Positions 1-9,403 are shown, counted from the first letter of the stretch. The stretch is DNA of 37,164 bases from Candidatus Hydrogenedentota bacterium (GCA_903932505.1 CAIZGN010000513.1:1-37164), one strand, 5' to 3'. The notes: generated by a model from the sequence alone, not told the origin. Numbers and translations are program-made.

Positions 1-416
1 ACCCCGGCAAACATCGGCGTGTACACGGATCGACCGTCGATCAACACCAGAAGTTTCTGAGCATAAAGCCCCTCAAATCCGCGAACGCTCAAGGCCCAGC
101 GGTTTCCATTGATACGCGCCGCCTGAACACCGGGTATCAAGCGCAGAGCCTCGGGAATGGACGTCGCCCCCGATCGACGCAAGTCCTCGCCGCTCAACAC
201 AAAAACCGCCACCGGGGCTTCCGACCGCTTCTCTTTCTTCTTGGAGGCGGAAGTCACCTCGACATTCATGAGCTGCTCGAGATTCAGATCCGCAAGCGCG
301 GAAGCCTTCTCCTCTCCACCCTTCTCTGCCTGCGCAAGTGGCGAGAAAGGTAAAAAAACAAGACCAAATAGCAAGCCAAGGGCAACTTTTTCGCAGTAAA
401 CGAAGCATGATTTCAT
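1..416 (-). CDS. TonB-dependent receptor, N-terminal part (signal peptide + plug domain), truncated by window edge
   Basis: Reverse-strand frame from ATG at 416 reads MKSCFVYCEKVALGLLFGLVFLPFSPLAQAEKGGEEKASALADLNLEQLMNVEVTSASKKKEKRSEAPVAVFVLSGEDLRRSGATSIPEALRLIPGVQAARINGNRWALSVRGFEGLYAQKLLVLIDGRSVYTPMFAG; typical plug-domain motifs. The listed ORFs here are other frames. Confidence 0.88.
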   Translation of the reverse strand, partial: MKSCFVYCEKVALGLLFGLVFLPFSPLAQAEKGGEEKASALADLNLEQLMNVEVTSASKKKEKRSEAPVAVFVLSGEDLRRSGATSIPEALRLIPGVQAARINGNRWALSVRGFEGLYAQKLLVLIDGRSVYTPMFAG

Positions 417-590
417 AAATATACCTCTTCCTTCCAATAATGTTTTGAAGGATAACAAGCTAAAGCATACCCGAGATCCGCCTAGCATTCAACCTCGAAT
501 TCCCTTGCCACCCATGGGGGAACCACACACACTTGCACTGGATGCCCCAACGAACGTATTCTTCGGCTCATTCTTTTGGAGATTGAGCCC

Positions 591-1388
591 ATGGATTTTA
601 TCAAAGCACTCATTTTGTCCTTCGTGGAGGGGGCCACGGAGTTTCTGCCCGTGAGCAGTACCGGGCATCTCATTTTGGTGCAGGAATACCTCGGCTTCGG
701 TTCGAATGCGGGCCAAACCTTCGCCGATACTTTTATTGTGGCCATCCAATTACCCGCCATCCTCGCCGTGGTGGTCTATTTTCGGCAGGCCATGCTCCCC
801 GGCAAAGCCGAGGAATTACCCGCTTGGCTGAACCTGTGGACGCGGGTCGTGCTTGCATTTTTGCCCGCTGCCGTCCTCGGCTTCCTGCTGCACGACCGCA
901 TTGAGGCGGTGCTGTTTCACCCGCTCCCCGTGGCTGTGGCACTTATCGTAGGAGGGGTCATCCTCATCCTCTTGGAGTGGAAAGGCATGGAGGGACGGTT
1001 GCAGCACATCTCCGATATTCGATGGTCCACCGCCTTTTGGATCGGGTGCTTCCAATGTCTGGCGCTCATCCCCGGAACATCCCGTTCAGCCGCCACCATC
1101 ATCGGGGCCATGTGTCTCGGCACCAGCCGAGCCGCCGCCGCCGAGTTCTCCTTTTTTCTCGCCGTGCCCACCATGGTTGCGGCCACCACCTACAAACTCC
1201 TCAACGAGGGCGCGCACTTCAACATGCATCAGTGGTCCCTGCTGCTGGTGGGTTCGGTGGGTTCCTTCATCGTGGCCTACGCCTCGGTCGCCTTCCTCAT
1301 GGCGTACATCCGCAACCACAGCTTTGCGCTCTTTGGCTACTACCGAATCATTTTGGGGCTGCTGGTGCTGGGACTGCTGATGATGTAG
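591..1388 (+). CDS. uppP: Undecaprenyl-diphosphatase (UppP/BacA)
   Basis: MDFIKALILSFVEGATEFLPVSSTGHLILV and PGTSRSAATIIGA motifs; ATG at 591 with upstream GGAG preferred over TTG at 576. Confidence 0.95.
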   Translation: MDFIKALILSFVEGATEFLPVSSTGHLILVQEYLGFGSNAGQTFADTFIVAIQLPAILAVVVYFRQAMLPGKAEELPAWLNLWTRVVLAFLPAAVLGFLLHDRIEAVLFHPLPVAVALIVGGVILILLEWKGMEGRLQHISDIRWSTAFWIGCFQCLALIPGTSRSAATIIGAMCLGTSRAAAAEFSFFLAVPTMVAATTYKLLNEGAHFNMHQWSLLLVGSVGSFIVAYASVAFLMAYIRNHSFALFGYYRIILGLLVLGLLMM

Positions 1389-2874
1389 CGGACTCGGTTT
1401 TTTCCGAATCCGGCAACCGTTCGAGATTCAACAGGGATCGCAGTTCGATGCGACTGTGACCCGTCGCGGGGCCAGTGAGTACAAAGGTATACTCCATGCC
1501 CGACTTCAGCGGATAGGCTTTCTTCCACGAAGCACCGTTCATGGGTTCGTATAGCACGGTCGAACTATTTTCCGCCAACTCCACCATATATCCCGAAGCT
1601 TCCGTTCCACACTCCACCCCAAGCACCGACTGCCCGGCGTGAGCGTCCAGCCAAGGCGACCCGGTGGAATTCGCCCGAACCCGCAGCGATAAAGGACAGG
1701 AACCCTCGGCCTCCGCCGAACCCCGCTCCTGCGATACCGCGGCTTCCCGCGCGTAGGCCTGCAAGGCAGGGGTTTCCGTGAAGGGATTGAACAGCACGCG
1801 GGTCTGCCCCCACTCCAACAATATGAAGAATATTACGCCCGCCAAAGCGGCCAAGCCGTACTGAAAAGCCCACACCCCAAGTGCCCGCACCTTTGAGCCG
1901 GGCAGAAACCCGAGGCAGCAGAACAACGACACCAAGGCCGGAAACAAAAGCAGCGGAACCAGCTTGTCGCCCGGAAGAAAAGTGGACAGACACGCCACCC
2001 CAGCAAAACTCATCGCCATGCGCGATCCCAGGCTAAACGCCCCGGCCTCCTCGTAACCCGCCCCGCGAAGCGCCAAGGAAAAGATGAACGGCCAAGTGAC
2101 GATAAGCCCCAACAGGACCCCGATGCGGGTCAAGGCCAGCGTATCATCGAAAAGTCGTTGCAGCGACGATGGCACTTCACCGGCAGGATGATACAAGAAC
2201 CGCCAAAGCGAAAGAGAAAGCGCCATCCCGACCAGAACAACGGCTGCCACAGTAAGAACCCGCAGGCTGCCACCCGGACTCCACGGTTCCGACTCCTCAC
2301 TCTCAATCATCCGCCGCACGGACGACGTCAAACCCGGCAGCGGTCCGTGGCACTGCCAGCATCGGTCAAATTCCGCGCTGTTTTGCGCCCCGCACGAGGG
2401 GCAGGCGGAACCGGGAATCAAATCAAGCCCGGCATCACTTGAAACGGAGTACTCCGTGACAACTTCGGGGGGCTTCAGGGCTTGCTGCAGCCGCTGTATC
2501 GACACCTCAATTAGCGGATGCCCGGGTTCAAGTTTCTTGATGGTCGCCCAAGCCTCCAGCGCCTCCGCGCGATTGCCCCCCACTTCGCAGGTGCGCGCCA
2601 ACTGCAGACACAATCCCGCATCCGTCGGCCAGCGCTTCATCGCCTCCCGAAGTTCGCTTTGCGCCTCGTCCAGACGACCCAGCCGGTAATACGTGGCGGC
2701 AAGAAACCGCGACACATTAACCTTCGGCGTCCACTCGTTGCGCAGCACCTGAAGATGCTCGAGAGCCAGGCGATACTCCCAGTGCAGATACAGTTTCTTG
2801 GCGAGCCGCCAGCGCTGCGGATAATCGTCCGGGTGCTCCTCGACGTGTTTGGCCACGTCCCATTGGTTCGCCAT
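1348..2874 (-). CDS. TPR-repeat N-terminus, zinc-ribbon (CPSCGAQNSAEFDRCWQCHG), several TM helices; uncharacterised
   Basis: Long ORF with TPR-like helices at N-terminus, CxxC...CxxC, then hydrophobic segments. Confidence 0.8.
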   Translation of the reverse strand: MANQWDVAKHVEEHPDDYPQRWRLAKKLYLHWEYRLALEHLQVLRNEWTPKVNVSRFLAATYYRLGRLDEAQSELREAMKRWPTDAGLCLQLARTCEVGGNRAEALEAWATIKKLEPGHPLIEVSIQRLQQALKPPEVVTEYSVSSDAGLDLIPGSACPSCGAQNSAEFDRCWQCHGPLPGLTSSVRRMIESEESEPWSPGGSLRVLTVAAVVLVGMALSLSLWRFLYHPAGEVPSSLQRLFDDTLALTRIGVLLGLIVTWPFIFSLALRGAGYEEAGAFSLGSRMAMSFAGVACLSTFLPGDKLVPLLLFPALVSLFCCLGFLPGSKVRALGVWAFQYGLAALAGVIFFILLEWGQTRVLFNPFTETPALQAYAREAAVSQERGSAEAEGSCPLSLRVRANSTGSPWLDAHAGQSVLGVECGTEASGYMVELAENSSTVLYEPMNGASWKKAYPLKSGMEYTFVLTGPATGHSRIELRSLLNLERLPDSEKTESATSSAVPAPAAPK

Positions 2875-2903
2875 CGAATAGCCTCTCTGCCGCCGGACCC
2901 CGC

Positions 2904-3194
2904 TCAGCGCTTCTTGCGTTTTTCCTCTTTCCTCCGGGCCTTCTGACGGCTCAGGTGAAGACGGTACAGCACTTCATTCACCACGGCAGACACCACGCCC
3001 GCCATCACAATGCCCAACAGTATGCCCGCGACGATACGTGCAAAGACCCCGAAAGATCCGTAGGTCAGATGAAAAACCATCCACACGCCCAGCAGCACCA
3101 TGGGCACCGACACCACCAGAAAAAACAGCCACCCCACTCGATCCACATCACGCACTGACTTTATAGACAAAAATGCTCCTCCTCCTCGTAACAT
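2904..3194 (-). CDS. Small two-TM membrane protein, basic C-terminus
   Basis: 96-aa ORF with two hydrophobic segments (WLFFLVVSVPMVLLGVWMVF, IVAGILLGIVMAGVVSAVV) sitting between overlapping/adjacent same-strand genes. Confidence 0.65.
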   Translation of the reverse strand: MLRGGGAFLSIKSVRDVDRVGWLFFLVVSVPMVLLGVWMVFHLTYGSFGVFARIVAGILLGIVMAGVVSAVVNEVLYRLHLSRQKARRKEEKRKKR

Positions 3195-4462
3195 TCCGCA
3201 TTCGGCAGGAATATACGAAACTTGGCCCCGCCACCGGGGTTGTCTTCCACCTGAATAACACCGCCATGTTCATCCACGATCTTGCGGCTCACCGCAAGGC
3301 CCAAACCGGTGCCTCGGGAACCCTTGGTCGAAAAAAACGGCTCGAATATACGCTCTTTGTCTGCGGCGGCGACCCCGGGCCCATTGTCGCAGACCCATAT
3401 CTCCACGCCGCCGTGCGCGGCGGGCAGCACAGAAACCCGGATGTGTCCCTCACTTTCAGGCACCACTTCCGCCGCATTGATCAGTAGATTCACCAGCACC
3501 CGGTACATTCCCTGACTGTCCACCAGAATGGGGTGATCCATGCGTGCGGTGTCCAGCTCCAATTGCAGGTTTCGCTGCGCAAAAAGTTCAGAGAACGTCT
3601 CATGCGCCTCGGTCAGCAAGGCGGAAGCCTCAATGCGCTCAAGAACCGGCTTGCGCGGCTTCGCAAACGTCAGCATGTCCTGCACAAAATTGGAGATCCG
3701 GTGGGTGCTCCGCTTGAACACAGGCCAGCAACGCCGCAGCACATCAATCTTATCCGTGGCGATCCCCAGGTCAATCAAGTCCGCGCTGCTCTGCAGCCCG
3801 GTTACGATATTCTTCGTGTGATGCGAAAGACTGGTCAGCGCCTGGCCCACCGCCGCCAACTGGGCGTTGCGAATCTGATCGTCGATCAACCGCGCATTGA
3901 CAATGGAAGTCGCCGCCAGCGCGGAAAACATCTGCAGCACCCGCATGTCGACCTTCGTAAAGGAGCCGCCACCGGCCTTGTTCACCACCTCAAGCACCCC
4001 GATGAGCGCATTGTGTTCGACCATGGGCACCGCCAGCAGATTGCGTGTCTGAAACTGGGTCGCATCATCAGCACCCCGGAAAAACCGGGGATCATCCTGC
4101 GCGTTGTCCACCAGAATCGACCGACGAGTTTGCGCCGTCGACCCCGCCACCCCTTGACCGATCTTCAACCGAATCTCGCGCTTCAGCTTTTCCTGACTGC
4201 CCGATTCGCCCAGCGCCACATGGAAAAACAACTCATCCGTCGAAGGATCATACAGCATGAGCGAAGAGGCCTCCGCATCCACCACCTTCTTGCTCTCCTC
4301 GGTGATCCGCTCCAGCAAAACATCCAGATCAGTCATTGCCGCGATCAACTGGTGCACATGGTACAGAGCCTCGATTATCCGCCACATTTCCTCACGGCTG
4401 GCCGATGCAAACTTGTGCAGGGGTTGCTCAGGAACTCTGTCACTTGAATCAGTTGATGTCAT
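3161..4462 (-). CDS. GAF-domain sensor histidine kinase
   Basis: GAF region (LLERITEESKKVVDAEASSLMLYD...), H-box SLSHHTKNI, N-box NLLINAAE, G boxes DNGPGV/GSRGTGLGLAVS. ATG at 4462 overlaps the upstream gene stop (ATGA). Confidence 0.92.
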   Translation of the reverse strand: MTSTDSSDRVPEQPLHKFASASREEMWRIIEALYHVHQLIAAMTDLDVLLERITEESKKVVDAEASSLMLYDPSTDELFFHVALGESGSQEKLKREIRLKIGQGVAGSTAQTRRSILVDNAQDDPRFFRGADDATQFQTRNLLAVPMVEHNALIGVLEVVNKAGGGSFTKVDMRVLQMFSALAATSIVNARLIDDQIRNAQLAAVGQALTSLSHHTKNIVTGLQSSADLIDLGIATDKIDVLRRCWPVFKRSTHRISNFVQDMLTFAKPRKPVLERIEASALLTEAHETFSELFAQRNLQLELDTARMDHPILVDSQGMYRVLVNLLINAAEVVPESEGHIRVSVLPAAHGGVEIWVCDNGPGVAAADKERIFEPFFSTKGSRGTGLGLAVSRKIVDEHGGVIQVEDNPGGGAKFRIFLPNAECYEEEEHFCL

Positions 4463-5439
4463 CGCACCCTCTCTCTTGCCAAGACGTCCAGTTGTGCCTC
4501 CAACGGCACGAGTGAATAATAAAGGACATCGGCTATGGCCTGCAAACTCTCCGGGCACACGCGATCTGCCGTGTCCTGCGCACTGTGCCACAATTCCCGA
4601 TGCTGAACCACGGTGCCGCCAAAGGGATAATCCACCAGATCAAGGCAGGGCATTCCACAGGCGCGAAACGAGGGTTCCACGGCGGCGGCGGCCGGGCCCG
4701 CCTCCGAAAAGTGCCGGTCATAGACCAAATCCCGCGCCATGCCCCACACGCAATCCCGCAGCCAGCTTGGTGCCAACGGGTCCGAGGCCACGCTCAGAAA
4801 GCAATCCCCAATCTCTGCAACATTGATTACCGCCTCCACCTGGCCCAATTCCCCACTCGCACGCAAGAGTTCCACGAACTCTCGCCCCTTCCCCGGCGTC
4901 TGCGTCCCGTCATACCACACAAGCCACAGGCTGCGACCGCTGCGATGGCTTCCCAACATCCGCGCCATTTCCAGCAACCACGCCGTCCCTGCACCCGCCG
5001 CATTCGCCCCGAGAATCGGTTTTCCATCGACCACCGGTGTGTCCAGCGGTGTCCCCACCAGAATCACCCCCGGCAACGTGCCCCGTACCCGCACCATCAG
5101 GCTTGCACACGCCACCTTGCCACTTGGGGCAGCCGTCTCAAAAGGATATTCGCTCAGGGCAAATCCTGCACGCTGTGCCTCCTTGCGAAGATATCCGCGC
5201 GCAATCTCCACCCCGGGACTGCCCGCAGGACGCGGTCCTGCCCCCGACAGAATGGATTCCAAATCCTTTGCCGCCCGTTCCCGATTGAAGGGTGAACGCT
5301 GAATGTCGACTTGAACCCGCTGCCGAAGGTCAGGCTTCAATTGCTTCTGCAACAGCTGCGCAGAAAAGAAAAGGAGCAAAAAGACGAATGCGCCCAGAAA
5401 AACGATCACTTTGACGGCATAATGTTCTTGACGTTCCAT
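4459..5439 (-). CDS. M28/glutaminyl-peptide cyclotransferase-like protein, membrane-anchored; metal site apparently degenerate
   Basis: N-terminal TM segment, then GPRPAGSPGVEIARGYLRKEAQRAGF, ILVGTPLDT, ILGANAAGAGTAWLLEMARML, LWLVWYDG, ELWHSAQDT aligning to the M28/QC fold. Start ATG at 5439; the longer listed ORF to 5925 lies antisense to the next gene. Confidence 0.78.
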   Translation of the reverse strand: MERQEHYAVKVIVFLGAFVFLLLFFSAQLLQKQLKPDLRQRVQVDIQRSPFNRERAAKDLESILSGAGPRPAGSPGVEIARGYLRKEAQRAGFALSEYPFETAAPSGKVACASLMVRVRGTLPGVILVGTPLDTPVVDGKPILGANAAGAGTAWLLEMARMLGSHRSGRSLWLVWYDGTQTPGKGREFVELLRASGELGQVEAVINVAEIGDCFLSVASDPLAPSWLRDCVWGMARDLVYDRHFSEAGPAAAAVEPSFRACGMPCLDLVDYPFGGTVVQHRELWHSAQDTADRVCPESLQAIADVLYYSLVPLEAQLDVLARERVR

Positions 5440-5544
5440 ATCAGGGTTCCCGACTACTGCGATTCCACAACAACGATGAATTAATCTCAATGATAACGCA
5501 TCTATGGGGTCATTGTGCCTTGATGCTCTGCGCAAACGCAAAGC

Positions 5545-5574
5545 TTGGCCTGAAGCCCTCCGCAATGGTATAAT
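5545..5574 (+). promoter_or_regulatory. Candidate sigma70 promoter for the receiver-kinase at 5675 (TTGGCC-N18-TATAAT)
   Basis: ttggcc 5545-5550, 18-bp spacer, tataat 5569-5574 in the divergent intergenic region. Confidence 0.5.
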
Positions 5575-5674
5575 TTCGGCACGAGTGAGGGTATTGCCTC
5601 CGATCCGAGAGCGTCCCACATTCGAACTTTCTAAGGGAGGCTGCTCCTTCCTCGACCGATAGAAGTGATTGCAC

Positions 5675-7267
5675 ATGCCATCAGACAAGCCGATAATCCT
5701 GTTGGTGGAGGACGAACCCGCACACGCCGAGGCCGTTCGAAGAACTGTTGTCGACGTCTGGCCCGCAGCCGAAGTGCATGTCGCCGCCACCTTGGGTGAA
5801 TTCCACCAAATGGCTGAATCCACCCACCCCGACATCGCCATCATGGATCTCAACCTGCCCGACGGCAAGGCCATTGACGCTCTCTCGCCGCCGTCGGGGG
5901 AGCATCCATTTCCCGTCGTCGTCATGACCAGCTATGGCAGTGAGCGGGTCGCAGTTGAAGCCATGAAGGCCGGGGCTATGGACTATGCCGTGAAGTCCTC
6001 CGAAGCCATTGCCGGGCTTCCGCTCACCATCGAGAGAACCCTGCGAGAATGGGAACTGCGCGTCTCCCACAAGAAGGCCGAAGAGGATCGCCGAGAACTC
6101 GAGGCCCAAATGCAGCGCGTACAAAAGCTCGAGAGTCTCGGGATACTCGCCGGGGGCATCGCCCACGACTTCAACAACATCCTCATGTCCATACTCGGAA
6201 ACGCCGAACTGGCCCTGCTCGATCTCCCCGCCGATTCCCCGGCGCGACCCTGCATTGAGGACATCGGTGTCGCCGGGCGTCGTGCCGCCGGACTCACCCA
6301 GCAAATGCTCGCCTACTCAGGCAAAGGACGATTCGAAATAGAACCCCTCGACCTCAACGAAATCGTGCGGGAAATCGTCCACCTACTGGAATCATCCGTC
6401 CCCAAGCGGGTATCCCTGCGACTCCCGCTCAACACCGGACTCCCCCTCACAAGAGCCGATGCCGCACAACTGCAGCAAGTGATCCTCAATCTCGTCTCCA
6501 ACGCCGCCGAATCCTTTGCGGATCATCAAAACGGCGAAATCACCGTCTCTACACAGGCCCGATTTTACACCGAGGAGGAACTCCAGGCGAGCCAGCTTCC
6601 GGAACTCCTTCCGCAGGGAAAATACGTCGCACTGCGAGTCTCAGACACCGGTTCCGGCATGACTAAAGAAGTCCTCGACCAGCTTTTCGATCCCTTCTTC
6701 ACCACCAAATTCCCCGGGCGCGGCCTGGGCATGTCCGCCGTACTCGGAATCGTCCGAGGACACAAAGGCGCTATCCTCGTCGACAGTGTTCCGGAGCAGG
6801 GAACCACGGTTCAGGTGCTTTTCCCCGCACTCGAACCCTCACTTTCCCCCACCTGCACCATCCCCCTCACCGGCAATACGGCCCCGGCAGCAAAAACTGG
6901 TCTCATTCTCTTTGTCGATGATGAAGAACCCGTGCAGGACATTGGCAGGCGCGCGCTCACGCGCTTGGGCTATGAAGTCATCACCGCTTCCGATGGTGTC
7001 GAAGCGCTGGAGCACTTCAAGGAGCGCGGCAAGGACATCCTCTGCACCATTCTGGATCTCAGCATGCCCCGCATGGATGGCGAGCAGACCCTCCATGAGC
7101 TGCGTCGGCTGCAGAAAGACTGCCGGGTCATACTGTCCAGCGGATTTGCTGTGCAGGAACTGGCGAGCCGTTTCACCGGTGAAACCGTCGACGCCTTCAT
7201 CGAAAAGCCCTACAGCATATCCACGCTGCAGCAAAAACTGAATCAGGTCTTGGGCAAAATTGACTAG
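5675..7267 (+). CDS. Hybrid signalling protein: receiver - histidine kinase - receiver
   Basis: ILLVEDEPAH...IAIMDLNLPDG; GGIAHDFNNILMSILGNAEL; NLVSNAAES; DTGSGM; LFVDDEEPVQD...ILDLSMPRMDG...IEKPYS. Confidence 0.93.
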   Translation: MPSDKPIILLVEDEPAHAEAVRRTVVDVWPAAEVHVAATLGEFHQMAESTHPDIAIMDLNLPDGKAIDALSPPSGEHPFPVVVMTSYGSERVAVEAMKAGAMDYAVKSSEAIAGLPLTIERTLREWELRVSHKKAEEDRRELEAQMQRVQKLESLGILAGGIAHDFNNILMSILGNAELALLDLPADSPARPCIEDIGVAGRRAAGLTQQMLAYSGKGRFEIEPLDLNEIVREIVHLLESSVPKRVSLRLPLNTGLPLTRADAAQLQQVILNLVSNAAESFADHQNGEITVSTQARFYTEEELQASQLPELLPQGKYVALRVSDTGSGMTKEVLDQLFDPFFTTKFPGRGLGMSAVLGIVRGHKGAILVDSVPEQGTTVQVLFPALEPSLSPTCTIPLTGNTAPAAKTGLILFVDDEEPVQDIGRRALTRLGYEVITASDGVEALEHFKERGKDILCTILDLSMPRMDGEQTLHELRRLQKDCRVILSSGFAVQELASRFTGETVDAFIEKPYSISTLQQKLNQVLGKID

Positions 7268-8856
7268 ACCAGACACCCGGCGGAATTCGATGGCGCATCG
7301 GCGACGTCCCCAATCTCGGCTCCGGAAAGATTCTTGGTTCCTATGCCCCGCTGTTTGGATGGTGTGTACCGGGGCAAATACACATCCACCCGGGTACCTT
7401 CACCCAGCACACTCTCAACCAGCACATACCCCCCATGCTGCCGAACTATCCCGTATACCGTCGAAAGCCCCAGACCCGTACCTCGGTCTTTTCCCTTGGT
7501 GCTGAAGAACGGCTCGAATATCCGGGACAGCGTGAGCGGACTCATCCCCATCCCGGTGTCCGATACCGAAATAACGACGTACTCACCCGGCAGCGCATCT
7601 GGGTGCAAGCGAACCGCTGCCTCATCAATCTTTCGGTTCTGCGTTTCGACCACAATACGACCCCCGTCCTCGACCGCATCCCGCGCATTCACCAGCAGGT
7701 TGCTCAGCACCTGATCCAACTGCGATGAATCCACCTGTACAGCCCATAGCCCGTCTTGGGGGCGCCAATCCATCGGTATCGTCCCCCCGCCCACATGCTC
7801 AAACATCCGCACAAGCGTCTCCGTGGCCGTGTTGACGTCCACCACCTGCGGCGACACCGGTTGCCGACGCGCAAAGGCAAGCAGCTGCCGAACCAGTCCC
7901 GCCGAACGCTGCGTGGCGGACACAATCTCCTCCACATACGGCCGCATGGAATCGACACTCGCAGAGTGACTCAACGCCAAATCGGCATACCCCATGATCA
8001 CGGTCAGCATGTTGTTGAAATCATGCGCCATGCCGCCCGCCAATTGCCCGAAAGACTCCATTTTCTGGGACTGCAGCAGCTGTAGTTCAAGCAGCTTGCG
8101 CTCTGTCACATCCTGCACCGTCCCCACCGCGCCCGAAAGCCGTTCGTCCGCATCGAAAACCGGCTCCGCGCAAATCTGTATCCAGCGGAACCCCGCGCCG
8201 GACTCCAGACGCTGTTCAGCGCGATACGTCCCGGCAGAAATAGCCCGGCACCACTCGGACTCGGGAATCATATGGTCGCCCGGATATGAGGCGAGAAAAA
8301 AGCCCTCGTAGCAAATCCACGTCTCGGCGGAGACACCCAGAATGGCGGCCGCGCTCGCAGAAAAAATCGATTGCCGGGATACCGCATCATAACGCCAGTG
8401 GCCCATATGCGCGATATCCTGGGCCCGCCGCAAATTTTCTTCGCTCCGCTCCAGCGCGTCTTGGGCCTGCTGATGCTCCACCCGCAACTGCCATTCGCGA
8501 AGGATGCGCTCAGCCGTGTGCACAATGTCCCGAAAGGCCTCCGCCGATTTAAGGATGTAGTCCACCGCGCCACTTTTCATGATTTCCACTGCGATTCTTT
8601 CATCCCCGTGACTAGTCATTACCGCAATGGGAAAAGAGCTGCAATTCGGGGGAGGAACAAGGGCTTCAAGGGCCAGACCGTCGGGAAGATTAAGATCCAT
8701 CAATGCGAGATCCGGAGGACGCGCTACGGACGCCTGCCGGTATTCGGCCAGGGTGCCCACCGACTCCACCAGCCAGTGCGGGGCACTGCCACGAAAGGCG
8801 CGGGTAATCACCTCCACATGGGCAATCTCATCTTCTACCAATAACAATCGAGCCAT
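7264..8856 (-). CDS. Receiver - PAS - histidine kinase
   Basis: MARLLLVEDEIAHVEV...LALMDLNLPDG; PAS region with VQDVTERK; GGMAHDFNNMLTVIMGYADLAL; NLLVNARDAV; DTGMGM; KDRGTGLGLSTVYGIV. Start at 8856 chosen; the ORF extension to 9108 overlaps the neighbouring gene. Confidence 0.92.
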   Translation of the reverse strand: MARLLLVEDEIAHVEVITRAFRGSAPHWLVESVGTLAEYRQASVARPPDLALMDLNLPDGLALEALVPPPNCSSFPIAVMTSHGDERIAVEIMKSGAVDYILKSAEAFRDIVHTAERILREWQLRVEHQQAQDALERSEENLRRAQDIAHMGHWRYDAVSRQSIFSASAAAILGVSAETWICYEGFFLASYPGDHMIPESEWCRAISAGTYRAEQRLESGAGFRWIQICAEPVFDADERLSGAVGTVQDVTERKLLELQLLQSQKMESFGQLAGGMAHDFNNMLTVIMGYADLALSHSASVDSMRPYVEEIVSATQRSAGLVRQLLAFARRQPVSPQVVDVNTATETLVRMFEHVGGGTIPMDWRPQDGLWAVQVDSSQLDQVLSNLLVNARDAVEDGGRIVVETQNRKIDEAAVRLHPDALPGEYVVISVSDTGMGMSPLTLSRIFEPFFSTKGKDRGTGLGLSTVYGIVRQHGGYVLVESVLGEGTRVDVYLPRYTPSKQRGIGTKNLSGAEIGDVADAPSNSAGCLV

Positions 8857-8899
8857 CAGCCCTCCCAAGCCAGCTGGTACACCAGCAATTAAAGAAAAC

Positions 8900-9403
8900 T
8901 CAAGACTCCGCGCCATCCTTACGGGCGTCCGACTCTTGCTTCTCGATCGCCCGTTCCAGCACCACCGCAAGCACCTTGGCTGAAACTGGCTTGATGATAA
9001 GGTCGCCCGAGAAGGTTTCGATGGTGCGCGCACAGGCCACCGTCTCGTCAAAGGGGGAAGTGAGTAGAAGGGGAATACCGGGGCGCACCCGAAGCACTTC
9101 GCGCGCAAGAGCCTCCCCGTTCAAACCCGGCAAGTCAATACCCGCAATGAGGGATGAAAAGAAATCCGGTCGCGAAAGAAAATCGGCAAGCGCAGCATCC
9201 CCGTCTCCATGCATTATAACGCTGTACCCCAATTCCTCCAGCAAACGACCATTGATCCGGGCTACATCCGGATCCCGCTCCACATACAGCACCCGCTTGC
9301 CCGAAGGCACAGGCATTGCGCCCTCCGGCATGGGTACCAGCGTCGGGTGAATGCCTTCCTCGCCCTCGGGGGCAAAGGGGCTGCTTTTCACTTTATTAGC
9401 CAC
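8900..9403 (-). CDS. Receiver-like domain protein with degenerate phosphorylation site
   Basis: RVLYVERDPDVARINGRLLEELGYSVIMHGDGDAAL...SSLIAGIDLPGLNGEAL...LLLTSPFDE...DLIIKPVSA; receiver pattern but Asp positions altered. GTG start at 9403. Confidence 0.75.
   Translation of the reverse strand: MANKVKSSPFAPEGEEGIHPTLVPMPEGAMPVPSGKRVLYVERDPDVARINGRLLEELGYSVIMHGDGDAALADFLSRPDFFSSLIAGIDLPGLNGEALAREVLRVRPGIPLLLTSPFDETVACARTIETFSGDLIIKPVSAKVLAVVLERAIEKQESDARKDGAES

Noticed and set aside
5440-5925. N-terminal extension of the QC-like ORF to 5925
   Set aside because: Runs antisense to the receiver-kinase N-terminus and through the promoter region; ATG at 5439 with a TM segment is a natural start.
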